Below are positions 26,524 through 35,191 of a stretch of DNA of 64,000 bases, piece after piece (the first letter of the stretch is position 1; each line of letters starts with the position of its first letter). The notes under the pieces were generated by a model, which saw only the letters and a list, made by a program, of their open reading frames with translations, made no database searches and was not told the origin of the DNA. The stretch is from Paragemmobacter amnigenus (GTDB taxonomy: Bacteria; Pseudomonadota; Alphaproteobacteria; Rhodobacterales; Rhodobacteraceae): contig NZ_JAAATX020000002.1 in the NCBI RefSeq assembly GCF_009908265.2, forward strand, positions 310,001 to 374,000, read 5' to 3'. Both the position numbers and the translations under genes were made by a program.

Positions 26524-27588
26524 TCAGACGGGCAGGGCGCGCGCGCCGTCGGCGGCGGAGTGTTCCGCGCGGTCGAGCAGGCGTTGCAGCGCCGCGCCAC
26601 GGGCAAAGTCGGGGGTCGCGGGCCCTTCGCCCCGTATTGCCGCAATGAAGCGGTCATAGACGGTGGGGACGGGCGGGCAGGGGATTTCGGTCCAGCGGGC
26701 GGTTTCCAGATCGGGCGCAAGGCAGGCGGAGAGGCGCGAGATGCGGTTCTCGAAGCTGACCTCCAGCCCGCCTTGGTCGCCATAGAGCCGCAGGCGCAGG
26801 TCGTTCAGGTGGCCGCTGGCAAAGCGGGTGGCGGCAACCGTTCCCAGTGCGCCGTTCGACAGGCGCAACTGCATCGTGGCGCTGTCATTGGCATCCAGCA
26901 CGTAATCCCCGATCCGGCCCCCCGGTGCCTTGTCGAAAGTGGCAAGGCGGCAGGACATCTCGGCCACGTCCAGACCGGCGATATAGGTCGCAAAATCAAG
27001 GATATGGATGCCGACGTCGCCCAGCACGCCCTTGGACCCGTGGGCCGTGGACAGCCGCCAGAGCCATTGCGCCTGTTCGTTCCACGCCCCCCATGCGGGC
27101 TGGGTGAGCCAGCTTTGCAGGTACGAGGCCTCGAAATGGCGGACGGTGCCGATGGCGCCTTCTGCCACCATTTCGGCGGCCTTCTGCAGGGCGGGAACGT
27201 TGCGGTAGGTCAGGTTGACCATGCCCACGACCCCCGCCCGCTGGGCGAGCTCTGCCATCTCGGCCGCGTGGCCTTCGTTCGTGGCAAGGGGTTTTTCGCA
27301 GAGCACATGCTTGGCCGCGTGCAGGAGCGGCAGGGTGGTGGGGTAGTGGGCGGCGTCAGGTGTGACGTTGGTGACGGCGTCGAACTCGCCCCATGCGAGG
27401 GCGGCGTCGAGGTTGTCGAAGCGGTGGGGGATGTGGTGCTGGTCGCAGAAGGCGGCGAGCTGTTGGGGGCGGGTGTCCACCCCCGCGACGAGGGTGACGC
27501 CGGGGATGGCGGCGAAGCTTTCGGCATGGTTGCCGGCCATGCCGCCGGTGCCGAGGATCAGCAGGCGGACGGGTTTCGGGTCAGACAT
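26524..27588 (-). CDS. Gfo/Idh/MocA family oxidoreductase (ThuB-like)
   Basis: A 354-residue NAD(P)-dependent sugar oxidoreductase. The Rossmann entry LLILGTGGMAGNHAESF is at residues 8-24, and CEKPLATNEGHAAEM carries the EKP motif with the catalytic Lys. The C-terminal GFO_IDH_MocA sheet domain follows. Its ATG overlaps the ThuA-like stop by 4 nt. The ThuA plus MocA pairing is known from disaccharide (trehalose/maltitol) use in rhizobia, which suggests a 3-keto-sugar route here, but no sugar transporter is adjacent. Confidence 0.88.
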   Translation of the reverse strand: MSDPKPVRLLILGTGGMAGNHAESFAAIPGVTLVAGVDTRPQQLAAFCDQHHIPHRFDNLDAALAWGEFDAVTNVTPDAAHYPTTLPLLHAAKHVLCEKPLATNEGHAAEMAELAQRAGVVGMVNLTYRNVPALQKAAEMVAEGAIGTVRHFEASYLQSWLTQPAWGAWNEQAQWLWRLSTAHGSKGVLGDVGIHILDFATYIAGLDVAEMSCRLATFDKAPGGRIGDYVLDANDSATMQLRLSNGALGTVAATRFASGHLNDLRLRLYGDQGGLEVSFENRISRLSACLAPDLETARWTEIPCPPVPTVYDRFIAAIRGEGPATPDFARGAALQRLLDRAEHSAADGARALPV

Positions 27589-28373
27589 CAGCGGAACCCT
27601 TCCTCGCCGGCCTGATGCAGGCGGGGGCCGCGTTCCTGTATCTTTTCAGGGGCTTGATCGACCGGCACGTTGGGCGCGGCGTTCGGATCTGCGATCCGCG
27701 CGGCGGGGTTATGCGCCCATTTCACCGCGTTCAGGATCACGCGCTGGATATTGGCGTCGTGATAGGTCGGATAGGTTTCGTGGCCCGGGCGGAAGTAGAA
27801 CACGTTGCCCGCGCCGCGCCTGTAGGTCAGGCCGGAGCGGAACACCTCGCCCCCCTGGAACCACGACACGAAGACGGTTTCCATGGGTTCCGGCACGCCG
27901 AAGGGTTCGCCATACATCTCTTCGTGTTCAAGCTCGAAGCTGTCGGGAAGTCCTGCCGCGATGGGGTGGTTGCGGGAGGTGAGCCAGAGCCGTTCGCGTT
28001 CGCCCGCCTCGCGCCATGTGAGGTTGCAGGGGCTGCCCATCAAACGCTTGAAAGGTTTGGAGAAATGGGCGGAGTGCAGGAAGATGATCCCCATGCCGGA
28101 CCAGACGGCATCGCAGACGCGGTCGACGATTTCGTCCTGCACCTCGCCATGGGCGGCGTGGCCCCACCAGATCAGGACATCGGTTTGGGCCAGTTTGGCA
28201 GGGGTCAGGCCGTGGTCGGGGTCTTGCAGGGTGACGGTGGTGGCGGTGACGCCTGCGTCGCGGTCCAGCGCCTCGGCAATGGTGGCGTGCATCCCGTTCG
28301 GATAGATTTCCGCGACGATGCGGTTCTTGCGTTCGTGGACGTTCTCGCCCCAGACGGTGACGCGGATTGCCAT
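27588..28373 (-). CDS. ThuA-like domain protein (trehalose-utilisation type)
   Basis: A 261-residue protein with a ThuA-like glutamine-amidotransferase fold: [12 protein letters not shown] at residues 65-76 and [16 protein letters not shown] in the middle are family features. It lacks the catalytic Cys of true amidotransferases, as ThuA does. ThuA is thought to act on glycosides in keto-sugar pathways. AGGGAGGGG lies just upstream of the ATG. It is the first gene of a two-gene operon with the MocA-type oxidoreductase. Confidence 0.87.
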   Translation of the reverse strand: MAIRVTVWGENVHERKNRIVAEIYPNGMHATIAEALDRDAGVTATTVTLQDPDHGLTPAKLAQTDVLIWWGHAAHGEVQDEIVDRVCDAVWSGMGIIFLHSAHFSKPFKRLMGSPCNLTWREAGERERLWLTSRNHPIAAGLPDSFELEHEEMYGEPFGVPEPMETVFVSWFQGGEVFRSGLTYRRGAGNVFYFRPGHETYPTYHDANIQRVILNAVKWAHNPAARIADPNAAPNVPVDQAPEKIQERGPRLHQAGEEGFR

Positions 28374-28387
28374 TGGCCCCTCCCTTG

Positions 28388-28473
28388 AAAGCGCTTTGGA
28401 AGGGCTAGGGCCGCCGCCCCGCGACTGTCAAGGATTCGTGGGGCGGCAGAGGTCTTGTTGCGGTCAAATCGCT
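28388..28473 (-). promoter_or_regulatory. thuA-like promoter with LacI-type operator palindromes
   Basis: On the minus strand a promoter reads TTGACA (28426-28431), 17-nt spacer, CTAGCC (28403-28408). The perfect palindrome AAAGCGCTTT (28388-28397) lies just downstream of the -10, 15 nt before the start codon. A 9-of-10 copy, AAATCGCTTT (28464-28473), lies upstream of the -35. LacI-family sugar regulators bind sites of this kind, with a central CG flanked by A/T-rich arms. No LacI gene is in the window. Confidence 0.55.
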
Positions 28474-28477
28474 TTGG

Positions 28478-29548
28478 TCAGCGCGGATCGAGCGCCATGT
28501 CCGAATTGGTCCTGTTCCAGCGGATCGAGGACCAGAGCGACAGGCCGATCAGGGCCGCGCCGCCAAGGCCGGTGATGACTTCGGGGATGTGGACCAGCGT
28601 CTGGCAGAACATGATCACCGACAGGATCAGGATGGCGTAGAAGGCCCCGTGTTCGAGGTAGCGGTATTGGGCCAGCGTGCCCTTTTCCACCAGCATGATG
28701 GTCATGGAGCGCACATACATCGCCCCGATGCCAAGGCCGATGGCGATGACGAAGAGGTTGTTCGACAAGGCAAAGGCGCCGATCACCCCGTCGAAGGAGA
28801 AGGAGGCATCCAGCACTTCCAGATAGAGGAAGGCACCCAAGCCCCCCTTGGCCGCCGCCGACATGGTTTCCTGCGACTTGTCCAGAAGGCCCCCCACGGT
28901 TTCCACCACGAGGAAGGTGACGAGGCCGTAGATGGCCGACGAAACAAAGGCCGTGGATTCAGCACCTTGCAGGAACTTCGAGAAGACGAGGATGGTGATG
29001 AGGACCACCCCCACCTCGACCCCGCGGATGGTGGCGGTGGAGGCGACCGTCCGTTCCAGCCAGTGCACCCAGTGGACGTCCTTTTCGGCGTCGAAGAAGT
29101 AGGTCAGCCCCACCATCATGAGGAACGCCCCGCCGAAGGCCGCGATGGGAAGATGGGCTTCGTGCATGATGCGCGAGTATTCCTCGGGCTGGGTGGAGGC
29201 GAGGACGACGGCCTGCCACGGGCCGATATTGGCGGCGATCACGACGATCAGCAGCGGGAAGACGATCCGCATCCCGAAGACCGCGATCAGGATGCCCCAG
29301 GTCAGGAAGGCACGCTGCCATTCGGGGCGCATGTCCTTGAGTTTGTTGGCATTCACGATGGCGTTGTCGAAGGAGAGCGAGATTTCGAGGACGGCGAGGA
29401 CGCAGCAGATGAAGAAGATCGACAGCATCCCCGAGAGGGTGCCGGTCGATTGCCAGCCAAGCCATGCGCCAAGGGCGAGGCCGGCGGCGGTGACGATGAA
29501 GGCCCAGGTGAAATACTGAAGCGTGGATTTCTGGGTGGTCGGGGTCAT
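28478..29548 (-). CDS. DUF475 domain-containing integral membrane protein (TerC-related)
   Basis: A 356-residue polytopic protein of the DUF475 family, related to TerC. The conserved acidic membrane segments are visible: EISLSFDNAIVNANKL near residue 55 and LDASFSFDGVIGAFALSNN further on. TerC-type proteins are linked to metal (manganese) export or tellurite resistance, but the role of DUF475 is not settled. The ATG at 29548 has AAGGGA 8-9 nt upstream; the longer open frame has no family similarity. It appears monocistronic. Confidence 0.9.
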   Translation of the reverse strand: MTPTTQKSTLQYFTWAFIVTAAGLALGAWLGWQSTGTLSGMLSIFFICCVLAVLEISLSFDNAIVNANKLKDMRPEWQRAFLTWGILIAVFGMRIVFPLLIVVIAANIGPWQAVVLASTQPEEYSRIMHEAHLPIAAFGGAFLMMVGLTYFFDAEKDVHWVHWLERTVASTATIRGVEVGVVLITILVFSKFLQGAESTAFVSSAIYGLVTFLVVETVGGLLDKSQETMSAAAKGGLGAFLYLEVLDASFSFDGVIGAFALSNNLFVIAIGLGIGAMYVRSMTIMLVEKGTLAQYRYLEHGAFYAILILSVIMFCQTLVHIPEVITGLGGAALIGLSLWSSIRWNRTNSDMALDPR

Positions 29549-30079
29549 GGGAAGTCCCTTGCCTGAGGCGGAGATGGCAGACGGGCGGAGGCGCGGCGCA
29601 AGGGGTGCGTCGTGGATGTCCGGCGGGTCGGTCAGGTCCTTGCGACTGTTTCCACAAGGTGCCGACATCGCGGACGCGTCGCAGGACGTCCGCCAGAGGG
29701 GCCCGGTCACCAGGGTTTCGCCCGTCCCCGGATCGGGGCGCGGCTGGGGTCGTACATACGGGTTCGGATATGAAAATCAAACGATTTCTGCCCGCCTTCC
29801 CGTAACCCCTTGCGAACGCTGTGTGAACCCGCCGGTTCCGGCCCGCCGCAGTTGTCCGTTTCCTGTGCAGGCGGCTGTACCGCACCCTGTCAGCACGCAG
29901 CGAACGGTGACGGGGCGTTAACCATGCGGCGGAGGGGGCGAGTCACGTGGGCCCGCGGGGCATCTGGCCTTATGGCGATATGGCCTCTGGCCCTATCGGC
30001 GCGGGCCGCGCTGGGGGATTATGCGCCCAACGCCCCGCTGGTCTGCGGGGCCGGATGCATTTCAGGAAAGGACGCGCCC
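29549..30079. other. 531-nt divergent region between the DUF475 gene and tpa
   Basis: No gene is supported. It should hold the leftward DUF475 promoter and the rightward tpa promoter. A lone AT-rich patch at about 29765-29785 may belong to the DUF475 promoter, but no good hexamer pair is seen. The tpa-proximal 120 nt contain the TauR-box-like repeat pair and a GATTAT -10 candidate (30017-30022). An open frame that reads through into tpa from 29810 has no family similarity before the true start. Confidence 0.6.
29964..29996 (+). promoter_or_regulatory. TauR-box pair upstream of tpa
   Basis: Direct repeats CTGGCCTTAT (29964-29973) and CTGGCCCTAT (29987-29996) have a 23-nt period. TauR of Rhodobacter capsulatus is known to bind a pair of CTGGACTTAA repeats before tpa. 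The second box ends 20 nt before a GATTAT -10 candidate, so it would overlap the -35, as expected for activation. Confidence 0.75.
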
Positions 30080-31462
30080 ATGGAAGGGTTGGACCGGTTC
30101 AATGACATTTCCGAGGTGGTCGAGGCCGACCGCGCCCATGTCTGGCACCACCTGAGCCAGCACAAGCAATACGAGACCGGCGTCGATCCGCGCGTGATCG
30201 TCGAAGGCAAGGGGATGAAGGTCTGGGATGCCAAGGGCAAGGAGCATATCGATGCCGTGTCCGGTGGCGTCTGGACGGTGAATGTGGGCTATGGCCGCGA
30301 GAGCATCGCCAATGCCGTGCGCGACCAGCTGATCAAGATGAACTACTTTGCGGGTGCTGCCGGATCGGTGCCCGGGTCGATCTTTGCCCAGCGGCTGATC
30401 GAGAAGATGCCTGGGATGAGCCGGGTCTACTATTCCAACTCGGGGTCGGAAGCGAACGAGAAGGTCTACAAGATGGTGCGCCAGATCGCGCACCGTCACC
30501 ACGGCGGCAAGAAGTGGAAGATCCTCTATCGCGACCGCGACTATCACGGCACGACCATCGCCGCACTGGCGAGCGCCGGTCAGGACCAGCGCGCGATGCA
30601 GTACGGGCCCTTCCCCGACGGGTTCGTCCGCGTGCCCCATTGCCTTGAATACCGCAAGCAATGGGATGTGGAGAACTATGGCGAGCGCGCGGCGGATGCC
30701 ATCGAGGAGGTGATCCTGCGCGAGGGGCCCGATACCGTGGGCTGTCTGATCCTTGAACCCGTGACGGCAGGGGGCGGCGTGATCGTCCCGCCGAAGGGAT
30801 ATTGGGAGCGGGTTCAGGAGATCTGCAAGAAGTACGACATCCTGCTGGCCATCGACGAGGTCGTCTGCGGCGTGGGCCGGACGGGGACGTGGTTCGGCTA
30901 TCAGCATTACGGCATCCAGCCCGATTTCGTGACCATGGCGAAGGGCGTGGCCTCGGGCTATGCCGCCATCTCCTGCACGGTCACGACCGAGCGGGTCTTT
31001 GACATGTTCAAGGACGACCCGACCGATCCGATGAGCTATTTCCGCGACATCTCGACCTTCGGGGGCTGCACCAGCGGGCCTGCGGCGGCGCTGGAGAACA
31101 TGAACATCATCGAGCGCGAGGGTCTGCTGGAGAATACGGTGAAGATGGGCGACTATTGCCTGTCGAACCTGCAGGCGCTGATGGAGAAGCACAAGGTCAT
31201 CGGCGACGTGCGCGGCAAGGGGCTGTTCCTTGGCGCCGAACTGGTGGCGGATCGGGCCACCAAGGAAGCGGCGGACGAGAAGAAGGTGCAGGCCGTGGTG
31301 GCCGATTGCATGGCGCAGGGCGTCATCATCGGGGCGACGAACCGCAGCCTGCCCGGGCTGAACAACACGCTGTGCCTGTCGCCCGCGCTGATCGCCACGA
31401 AGGACGATATCGACCACATCACGGGCGCCATCGATGCCGCGCTGACCCGCGTCTTCGGCTGA
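30080..31462 (+). CDS. tpa: Taurine:pyruvate aminotransferase
   Basis: Class III PLP aminotransferase of 460 residues that converts taurine and pyruvate to sulfoacetaldehyde and alanine, the entry step of taurine use. YYSNSGSEANEKVYK (117-131) binds the cofactor phosphate, Asp259 lies in AIDEVVCGVGRTG, and the PLP lysine is Lys288 in TMAKGVASGY. The ATG at 30080 follows AGGAAAGGA; the upstream open frame is rejected. It is adjacent to tauR and xsc, which fixes the substrate assignment better than sequence alone. No taurine importer or alanine dehydrogenase gene is in the window. Confidence 0.94.
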   Translation: MEGLDRFNDISEVVEADRAHVWHHLSQHKQYETGVDPRVIVEGKGMKVWDAKGKEHIDAVSGGVWTVNVGYGRESIANAVRDQLIKMNYFAGAAGSVPGSIFAQRLIEKMPGMSRVYYSNSGSEANEKVYKMVRQIAHRHHGGKKWKILYRDRDYHGTTIAALASAGQDQRAMQYGPFPDGFVRVPHCLEYRKQWDVENYGERAADAIEEVILREGPDTVGCLILEPVTAGGGVIVPPKGYWERVQEICKKYDILLAIDEVVCGVGRTGTWFGYQHYGIQPDFVTMAKGVASGYAAISCTVTTERVFDMFKDDPTDPMSYFRDISTFGGCTSGPAAALENMNIIEREGLLENTVKMGDYCLSNLQALMEKHKVIGDVRGKGLFLGAELVADRATKEAADEKKVQAVVADCMAQGVIIGATNRSLPGLNNTLCLSPALIATKDDIDHITGAIDAALTRVFG

Positions 31463-31486
31463 TCCTGACCTGTCGGCAAGTTTGAT

Positions 31487-31530
31487 ATGCGCGGCCCCCT
31501 GAAGAGGGGGCCGCGCATTGCTTTTGTCTC
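31487..31530 (+). terminator. Strong intrinsic terminator after tpa
   Basis: A perfect 14-bp stem (31487-31500 with 31505-31518) around a GAAG loop is followed by CTTTTGT. It should end most tpa transcription before tauR, so tauR needs its own promoter. Confidence 0.85.
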
Positions 31531-31554
31531 GCCCGCGCGCGGGACGCGCGCCGG

Positions 31555-31678
31555 CCCCGGGAGGTTTCGGGTATTTGGGCCGAAATGAAGGGGCCACATG
31601 AAAAGGCCATGGGCTTCATCTCGGGAAAAATACTCTCGGGGGGAGGCCCGCAGGGCCGTGGGGGGCAGACAGCCCCCC
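31555..31678. repeat. Intergenic repeat copies B1 and B2, inverted pair
   Basis: B1 (plus strand, 31555-31595) reads CCCCGGGAGG, GTATTTGGGCCG, AAATGAAGGGG with a short insertion. B2 (minus strand, 31614-31644) reads CCCCCCGAGAGTATTTTT then CGAGATGAAG, and is accompanied by the same kind of hairpin (GGGGGGC/GCCCCCC, 31660-31678). The hairpin core is the exact reverse complement of the one at 12845. The two copies face each other across about 18 nt between tpa and tauR. Confidence 0.75.
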
Positions 31679-31697
31679 TGCGCCGGTGCGGCCGGCC

Positions 31698-31753
31698 TTG
31701 ACGCCCGCAGCAGGCGCGCGCCTTATGGCCAGATCGGGGGGAGATAAGGCCAG
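31698..31753 (+). promoter_or_regulatory. tauR promoter overlapped by a TauR-box pair in opposite orientation
   Basis: A -35 candidate TTGACG lies at 31698-31703, with weak -10 sequence CTTATG at 31722-31727. On the minus strand two TauR-like boxes, CTGGCCTTAT (31744-31753) and CTGGCCATAA (31723-31732), cover the -10, start site and ribosome site right up to the ATG. Their period is 21 nt rather than the 23 nt before tpa and xsc. The position predicts autorepression. Confidence 0.65.
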
Positions 31754-33214
31754 ATGGCGATTCCGGTCGAAAGTTTCTTTCTGCCGCAAGGCGGTAGCGG
31801 GACGTTGCAGCAGCGCATCCGGCAGATGGTGGCCGAGGGCATCCTGTCAGGGCGGTTCCGCGCGGGGGAGAAGATGCCCTCGTCCCGCGGGTTGGCCGAG
31901 CATCTGGGCGTCAGCCGGATCACGGTGACGCTGGCCTATACCGAGCTTGTGTCGTCGGATTACCTGACCTCGCGCGGGAGGTCGGGCTATTTCGTCAGCG
32001 AAGGCGTGCCGGTGCAGCCCGCCTTCCGCCCCGCGCCGCGGGCGGCGGGGACGGTCGACTGGGAGGCGGTGACGGGGCGGCGCTTTTCGGGGATGGAGCG
32101 GGTGGAGCGGCCCGAGGACTGGCGCGGCTTTCCCTATCCCTTCATCTACGGGCAGGCGGACCCTGCGCTGTTCGATCACCAGAACTGGCGGCTGTGTGCG
32201 TTGCAGGCGCTGGGGCGGCGGGAGTTCGAGACGCTGACGGCGGACCGCTATGAAAGCGACGATCCGATGCTGATCGAATATATCCTGCGCAACATCCTGC
32301 CGCGGCGCGGGATCGATGCGCGGCCCGACGAGGTGCTGGTGACGATGGGGGCGCAGAACGCGCTGTGGCTGGCGGCGCAGGTGCTGCTGCGTCCGGGCGG
32401 GCATGCGGTGGTGGAGAACCCGGGCTATCCCGGCTTCCGCGCGATGGTGGCGCAGGCGGGGGCACGGGTGACGCCCGTGCCGGTGGACGAGGGCGGTCTG
32501 GTGGTGGAGGCGCTGCCCGGGGGGGTGGATGTGGTCTTCACCACGGCCAGCCACCAGAGCCCCACGAATGCCACCATGCCCGTGGCGCGGCGCGAGGCGC
32601 TGCTCAGGGCTGCCGAGGAGCGGGGGTTCATCGTGGTGGAGGATGATTACGAGTTCGAGATGAGTTTCCTGAAACCCGTGTCACCGTCGGTCAAGAGCCT
32701 GGATACCGGCGGGCGTGTGGTGCATGCGGGGTCTTTCTCGAAATCGCTGTTTCCGGGGTTGCGGCTGGGCTGGCTGGTGGGGCCTGCGCCCTTTATCCGC
32801 GAGGCGCGCGCGCTGCGGGCGCAGGTGCTGCGCCATCCGCCGGGGCATGTGCAGCGCACGGCGGCGTATTTCCTGAGCCTTGGACATTACGACGCGCTGG
32901 TGAACCGGATGAAGGCGGCCTTCCGCAAGCGGCGGCAGGCGATGGAGGAGGCGATTGCGGAACACGGGCTGAAGGTGGCGGGGCAGGGGGGCTTTGGCGG
33001 GTCGTCCTTCTGGATGGAGGCCCCCGGAGCGGTGGATACCGAGGCGCTGGCGCTGCGGCTGCGGGGGCAGGGGGTGCTGATCGAACCGGGGCGGGTGTTC
33101 TTTCACCCCGGGACGGAGCGGCGGAATTTCTACCGGCTGGCCTATAGTTCGATCCCGTTGGGCAAGATCCCCGAGGGGATCGCGCTGGTGGCCCGGGCGA
33201 TGCGCGAGGTCTGA
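31754..33214 (+). CDS. tauR: MocR/GntR-family regulator of taurine genes
   Basis: A 486-residue MocR-type regulator: an N-terminal GntR winged helix (residues 15-75, with MPSSRGLAEHLGVSRITVTLAY) joined to a PLP-binding aminotransferase-like domain. The PLP lysine is probably in VVHAGSFSKSLFPGLRLGW. TauR activates tpa and xsc in relatives when taurine is present. The gene lies between its two expected targets, each preceded by a CTGG-type repeat pair, and a third pair overlies its own promoter. Confidence 0.93.
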   Translation: MAIPVESFFLPQGGSGTLQQRIRQMVAEGILSGRFRAGEKMPSSRGLAEHLGVSRITVTLAYTELVSSDYLTSRGRSGYFVSEGVPVQPAFRPAPRAAGTVDWEAVTGRRFSGMERVERPEDWRGFPYPFIYGQADPALFDHQNWRLCALQALGRREFETLTADRYESDDPMLIEYILRNILPRRGIDARPDEVLVTMGAQNALWLAAQVLLRPGGHAVVENPGYPGFRAMVAQAGARVTPVPVDEGGLVVEALPGGVDVVFTTASHQSPTNATMPVARREALLRAAEERGFIVVEDDYEFEMSFLKPVSPSVKSLDTGGRVVHAGSFSKSLFPGLRLGWLVGPAPFIREARALRAQVLRHPPGHVQRTAAYFLSLGHYDALVNRMKAAFRKRRQAMEEAIAEHGLKVAGQGGFGGSSFWMEAPGAVDTEALALRLRGQGVLIEPGRVFFHPGTERRNFYRLAYSSIPLGKIPEGIALVARAMREV

Positions 33215-33220
33215 GCGGGC

Positions 33221-33296
33221 GAGGGGGGCTGCCTGCCCCCCTCTTGGCCTGCGGCCAATTCACCCCCCGGGGATATTTGCGGACGGAAAATGCGGG
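33221..33296 (+). repeat. Intergenic repeat copy C
   Basis: A 9-bp hairpin (GAGGGGGGC/GCCCCCCTC, loop TGCCT, 33221-33243) is followed by a second small hairpin (TTGGCC/GGCCAA, 33244-33258) and then CCCCCCGGGGATATTTGC with GGACGGAAAATG. It starts six bases after the tauR stop and probably serves as its terminator region. The 3' part belongs to the GGAAAATG subtype, as in copy E. Confidence 0.75.
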
Positions 33297-33304
33297 CGGG
33301 CGAT

Positions 33305-33337
33305 CTGGACTTAAGCGGCCTGTCGGTCTGGCCCTAA
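33305..33337 (+). promoter_or_regulatory. TauR-box pair upstream of xsc
   Basis: CTGGACTTAA (33305-33314), identical to the published TauR repeat, and CTGGCCCTAA (33328-33337) have a 23-nt period. The second box ends exactly 20 nt before a TAGAAC -10 candidate (33358-33363), the same spacing as at tpa. Confidence 0.8.
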
Positions 33338-33415
33338 GGGGGGCGCGGAGGGGCGGGTAGAACGGGGGCAAGGCGCGCCGTGCGGCGTGCGGTGCAGACA
33401 GACGGAGAGCGACCC

Positions 33416-35191
33416 ATGCGGATGACCACGGAAGAGGCTTTTGTGAAGGTTTTGCAGATGCATGGCATCGACAATGCCTTCGGCATCATCGGGTCGGCCT
33501 TCATGCCGATTTCGGACCTGTTCCCGCGGGCGGGGATCATGTTCTGGGACTGCGCGCATGAAGGGTCGGGGGGCATGATGGCGGACGGGTTCACCCGCGC
33601 CAGTGGCCGGATGTGCATGATGATCGCGCAGAACGGGCCCGGCATCACGAATTTCGTGACGGCGGTGAAGACGGCCTATTGGAACCACACGCCGCTCTTG
33701 CTGGTCACGCCGCAGGCGGCGAACAAGACCATCGGGCAGGGCGGGTTCCAGGAAGTGGAGCAGATGGCCCTGTTCAAGGACATGGTCTGCTATCAGGAGG
33801 AGGTGCGCGATCCGTCGCGCGTGGCCGAGGTGCTGAACCGTGTGATCCTGAACGCCAAGCGCCATTCGGCACCGGCGCAGATCAACATGCCGCGCGATTA
33901 CTTCACGCAGGTGATCGACATCGACCTGCCCGCGGTGGTGGAGTTCGAGCGGCCTTCGGGGGGCGAGGCGGCGATTGCCGAGGCTGCGGCGTTGCTGTCT
34001 TCTGCCAAGTTTCCGGTGATCCTGAACGGGGCGGGGGTGGTGATCGGCGGGGCGATTCCGGCGTCGATGGCGCTGGCAGAGCGGCTGGGGGCGCCCGTTT
34101 GCGTGGGGTATCAGCACAATGACGCCTTTCCGGGCAGCCATCCGCTGTTTGCGGGGCCTTTGGGGTATAACGGGTCCAAGGCGGGGATGGAGCTGATCCA
34201 AAAGGCCGATGTGGTGCTGGCGCTGGGGACGCGGCTGAATCCGTTCTCCACCCTTCCCGGCTATGGGCTGGATTACTGGCCCAAGGAGGCCAAGATCATC
34301 CAGGTGGATATCAACCCCGCGCGGATCGGGCTGACCAAGCGCGTCACGGTCGGCATCGTGGGGGATGCCAGGAAGGTGGCCGAGGGGATTCTGGGCAAGC
34401 TGTCCGCCTCTGCCGGAGAGGCGGGGCGGAAGGAGCGGCTGGACCTGATTTCCACCACCAAGAGCCGCTGGGCGCAGCAACTGGCGTCGATGGATCACGA
34501 GGATGACGATCCGGGCACCAGCTGGAACGAGCGCGCGCGGGCGGCGAAGCCGGACTGGATGAGCCCGCGCATGGCGTGGCGGGCGATCCAGAGCGCGCTG
34601 CCGAAGGAAGCCATCATCTCGTCCGATATCGGGAACAACTGCGCGATCGGCAATGCCTATCCGACCTTCGAGGCGGGGCGGAAATATCTGGCGCCGGGGC
34701 TGTTCGGGCCCTGCGGCTATGGCCTGCCCGCCATCGTGGGGGCGAAGATCGGCTGCCCGGATGTGCCGGTCGTGGGCTTTGCCGGGGATGGGGCGTTCGG
34801 CATCGCGGTGACGGAGCTGACGGCCATCGGGCGGCCGGAATGGCCTGCGGTGACCATGGTCGTCTTCCGCAACTACCAGTGGGGGGCGGAGAAGCGGAAT
34901 TCCACGCTGTGGTTCGATGACAATTTCATCGGGACCGAGCTGAACGACAATGTGAGCTATGCCGGGATCGCGCAGGCCTGCGGGTTGCAGGGTGTGCAGG
35001 CGCGGACGATGGAGGGGCTGCGCGATGCGCTGGCCCGCGCCATCGAGGACCAGATGGTCCATGGCAAGACCACCCTGATCGAGGCGATGATCAATCAGGA
35101 ACTGGGCGAGCCCTTCCGCCGCGATGCGATGAAGAAGCCCGTCGCCGTGGCGGGGATTTCCAAGGCGGATATGCGTCCGCAGGTGGTGTGA
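33416..35191 (+). CDS. xsc: Sulfoacetaldehyde acetyltransferase
   Basis: ThDP-dependent enzyme of 591 residues that turns sulfoacetaldehyde and phosphate into acetyl phosphate and sulfite, releasing the sulfonate group. Glu49 in CAHEGSGGMMADGFTR is the cofactor-activating Glu, and GFAGDGAFGIAVTELTAIG begins the ThDP/Mg motif. The ATG at 33416 has GGAG 8 nt upstream; a second ATG lies 6 nt further on. Its TGA shares a base with the next ATG. Sulfite and acetyl phosphate are handled by genes downstream in the same string. Confidence 0.95.
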   Translation: MRMTTEEAFVKVLQMHGIDNAFGIIGSAFMPISDLFPRAGIMFWDCAHEGSGGMMADGFTRASGRMCMMIAQNGPGITNFVTAVKTAYWNHTPLLLVTPQAANKTIGQGGFQEVEQMALFKDMVCYQEEVRDPSRVAEVLNRVILNAKRHSAPAQINMPRDYFTQVIDIDLPAVVEFERPSGGEAAIAEAAALLSSAKFPVILNGAGVVIGGAIPASMALAERLGAPVCVGYQHNDAFPGSHPLFAGPLGYNGSKAGMELIQKADVVLALGTRLNPFSTLPGYGLDYWPKEAKIIQVDINPARIGLTKRVTVGIVGDARKVAEGILGKLSASAGEAGRKERLDLISTTKSRWAQQLASMDHEDDDPGTSWNERARAAKPDWMSPRMAWRAIQSALPKEAIISSDIGNNCAIGNAYPTFEAGRKYLAPGLFGPCGYGLPAIVGAKIGCPDVPVVGFAGDGAFGIAVTELTAIGRPEWPAVTMVVFRNYQWGAEKRNSTLWFDDNFIGTELNDNVSYAGIAQACGLQGVQARTMEGLRDALARAIEDQMVHGKTTLIEAMINQELGEPFRRDAMKKPVAVAGISKADMRPQVV

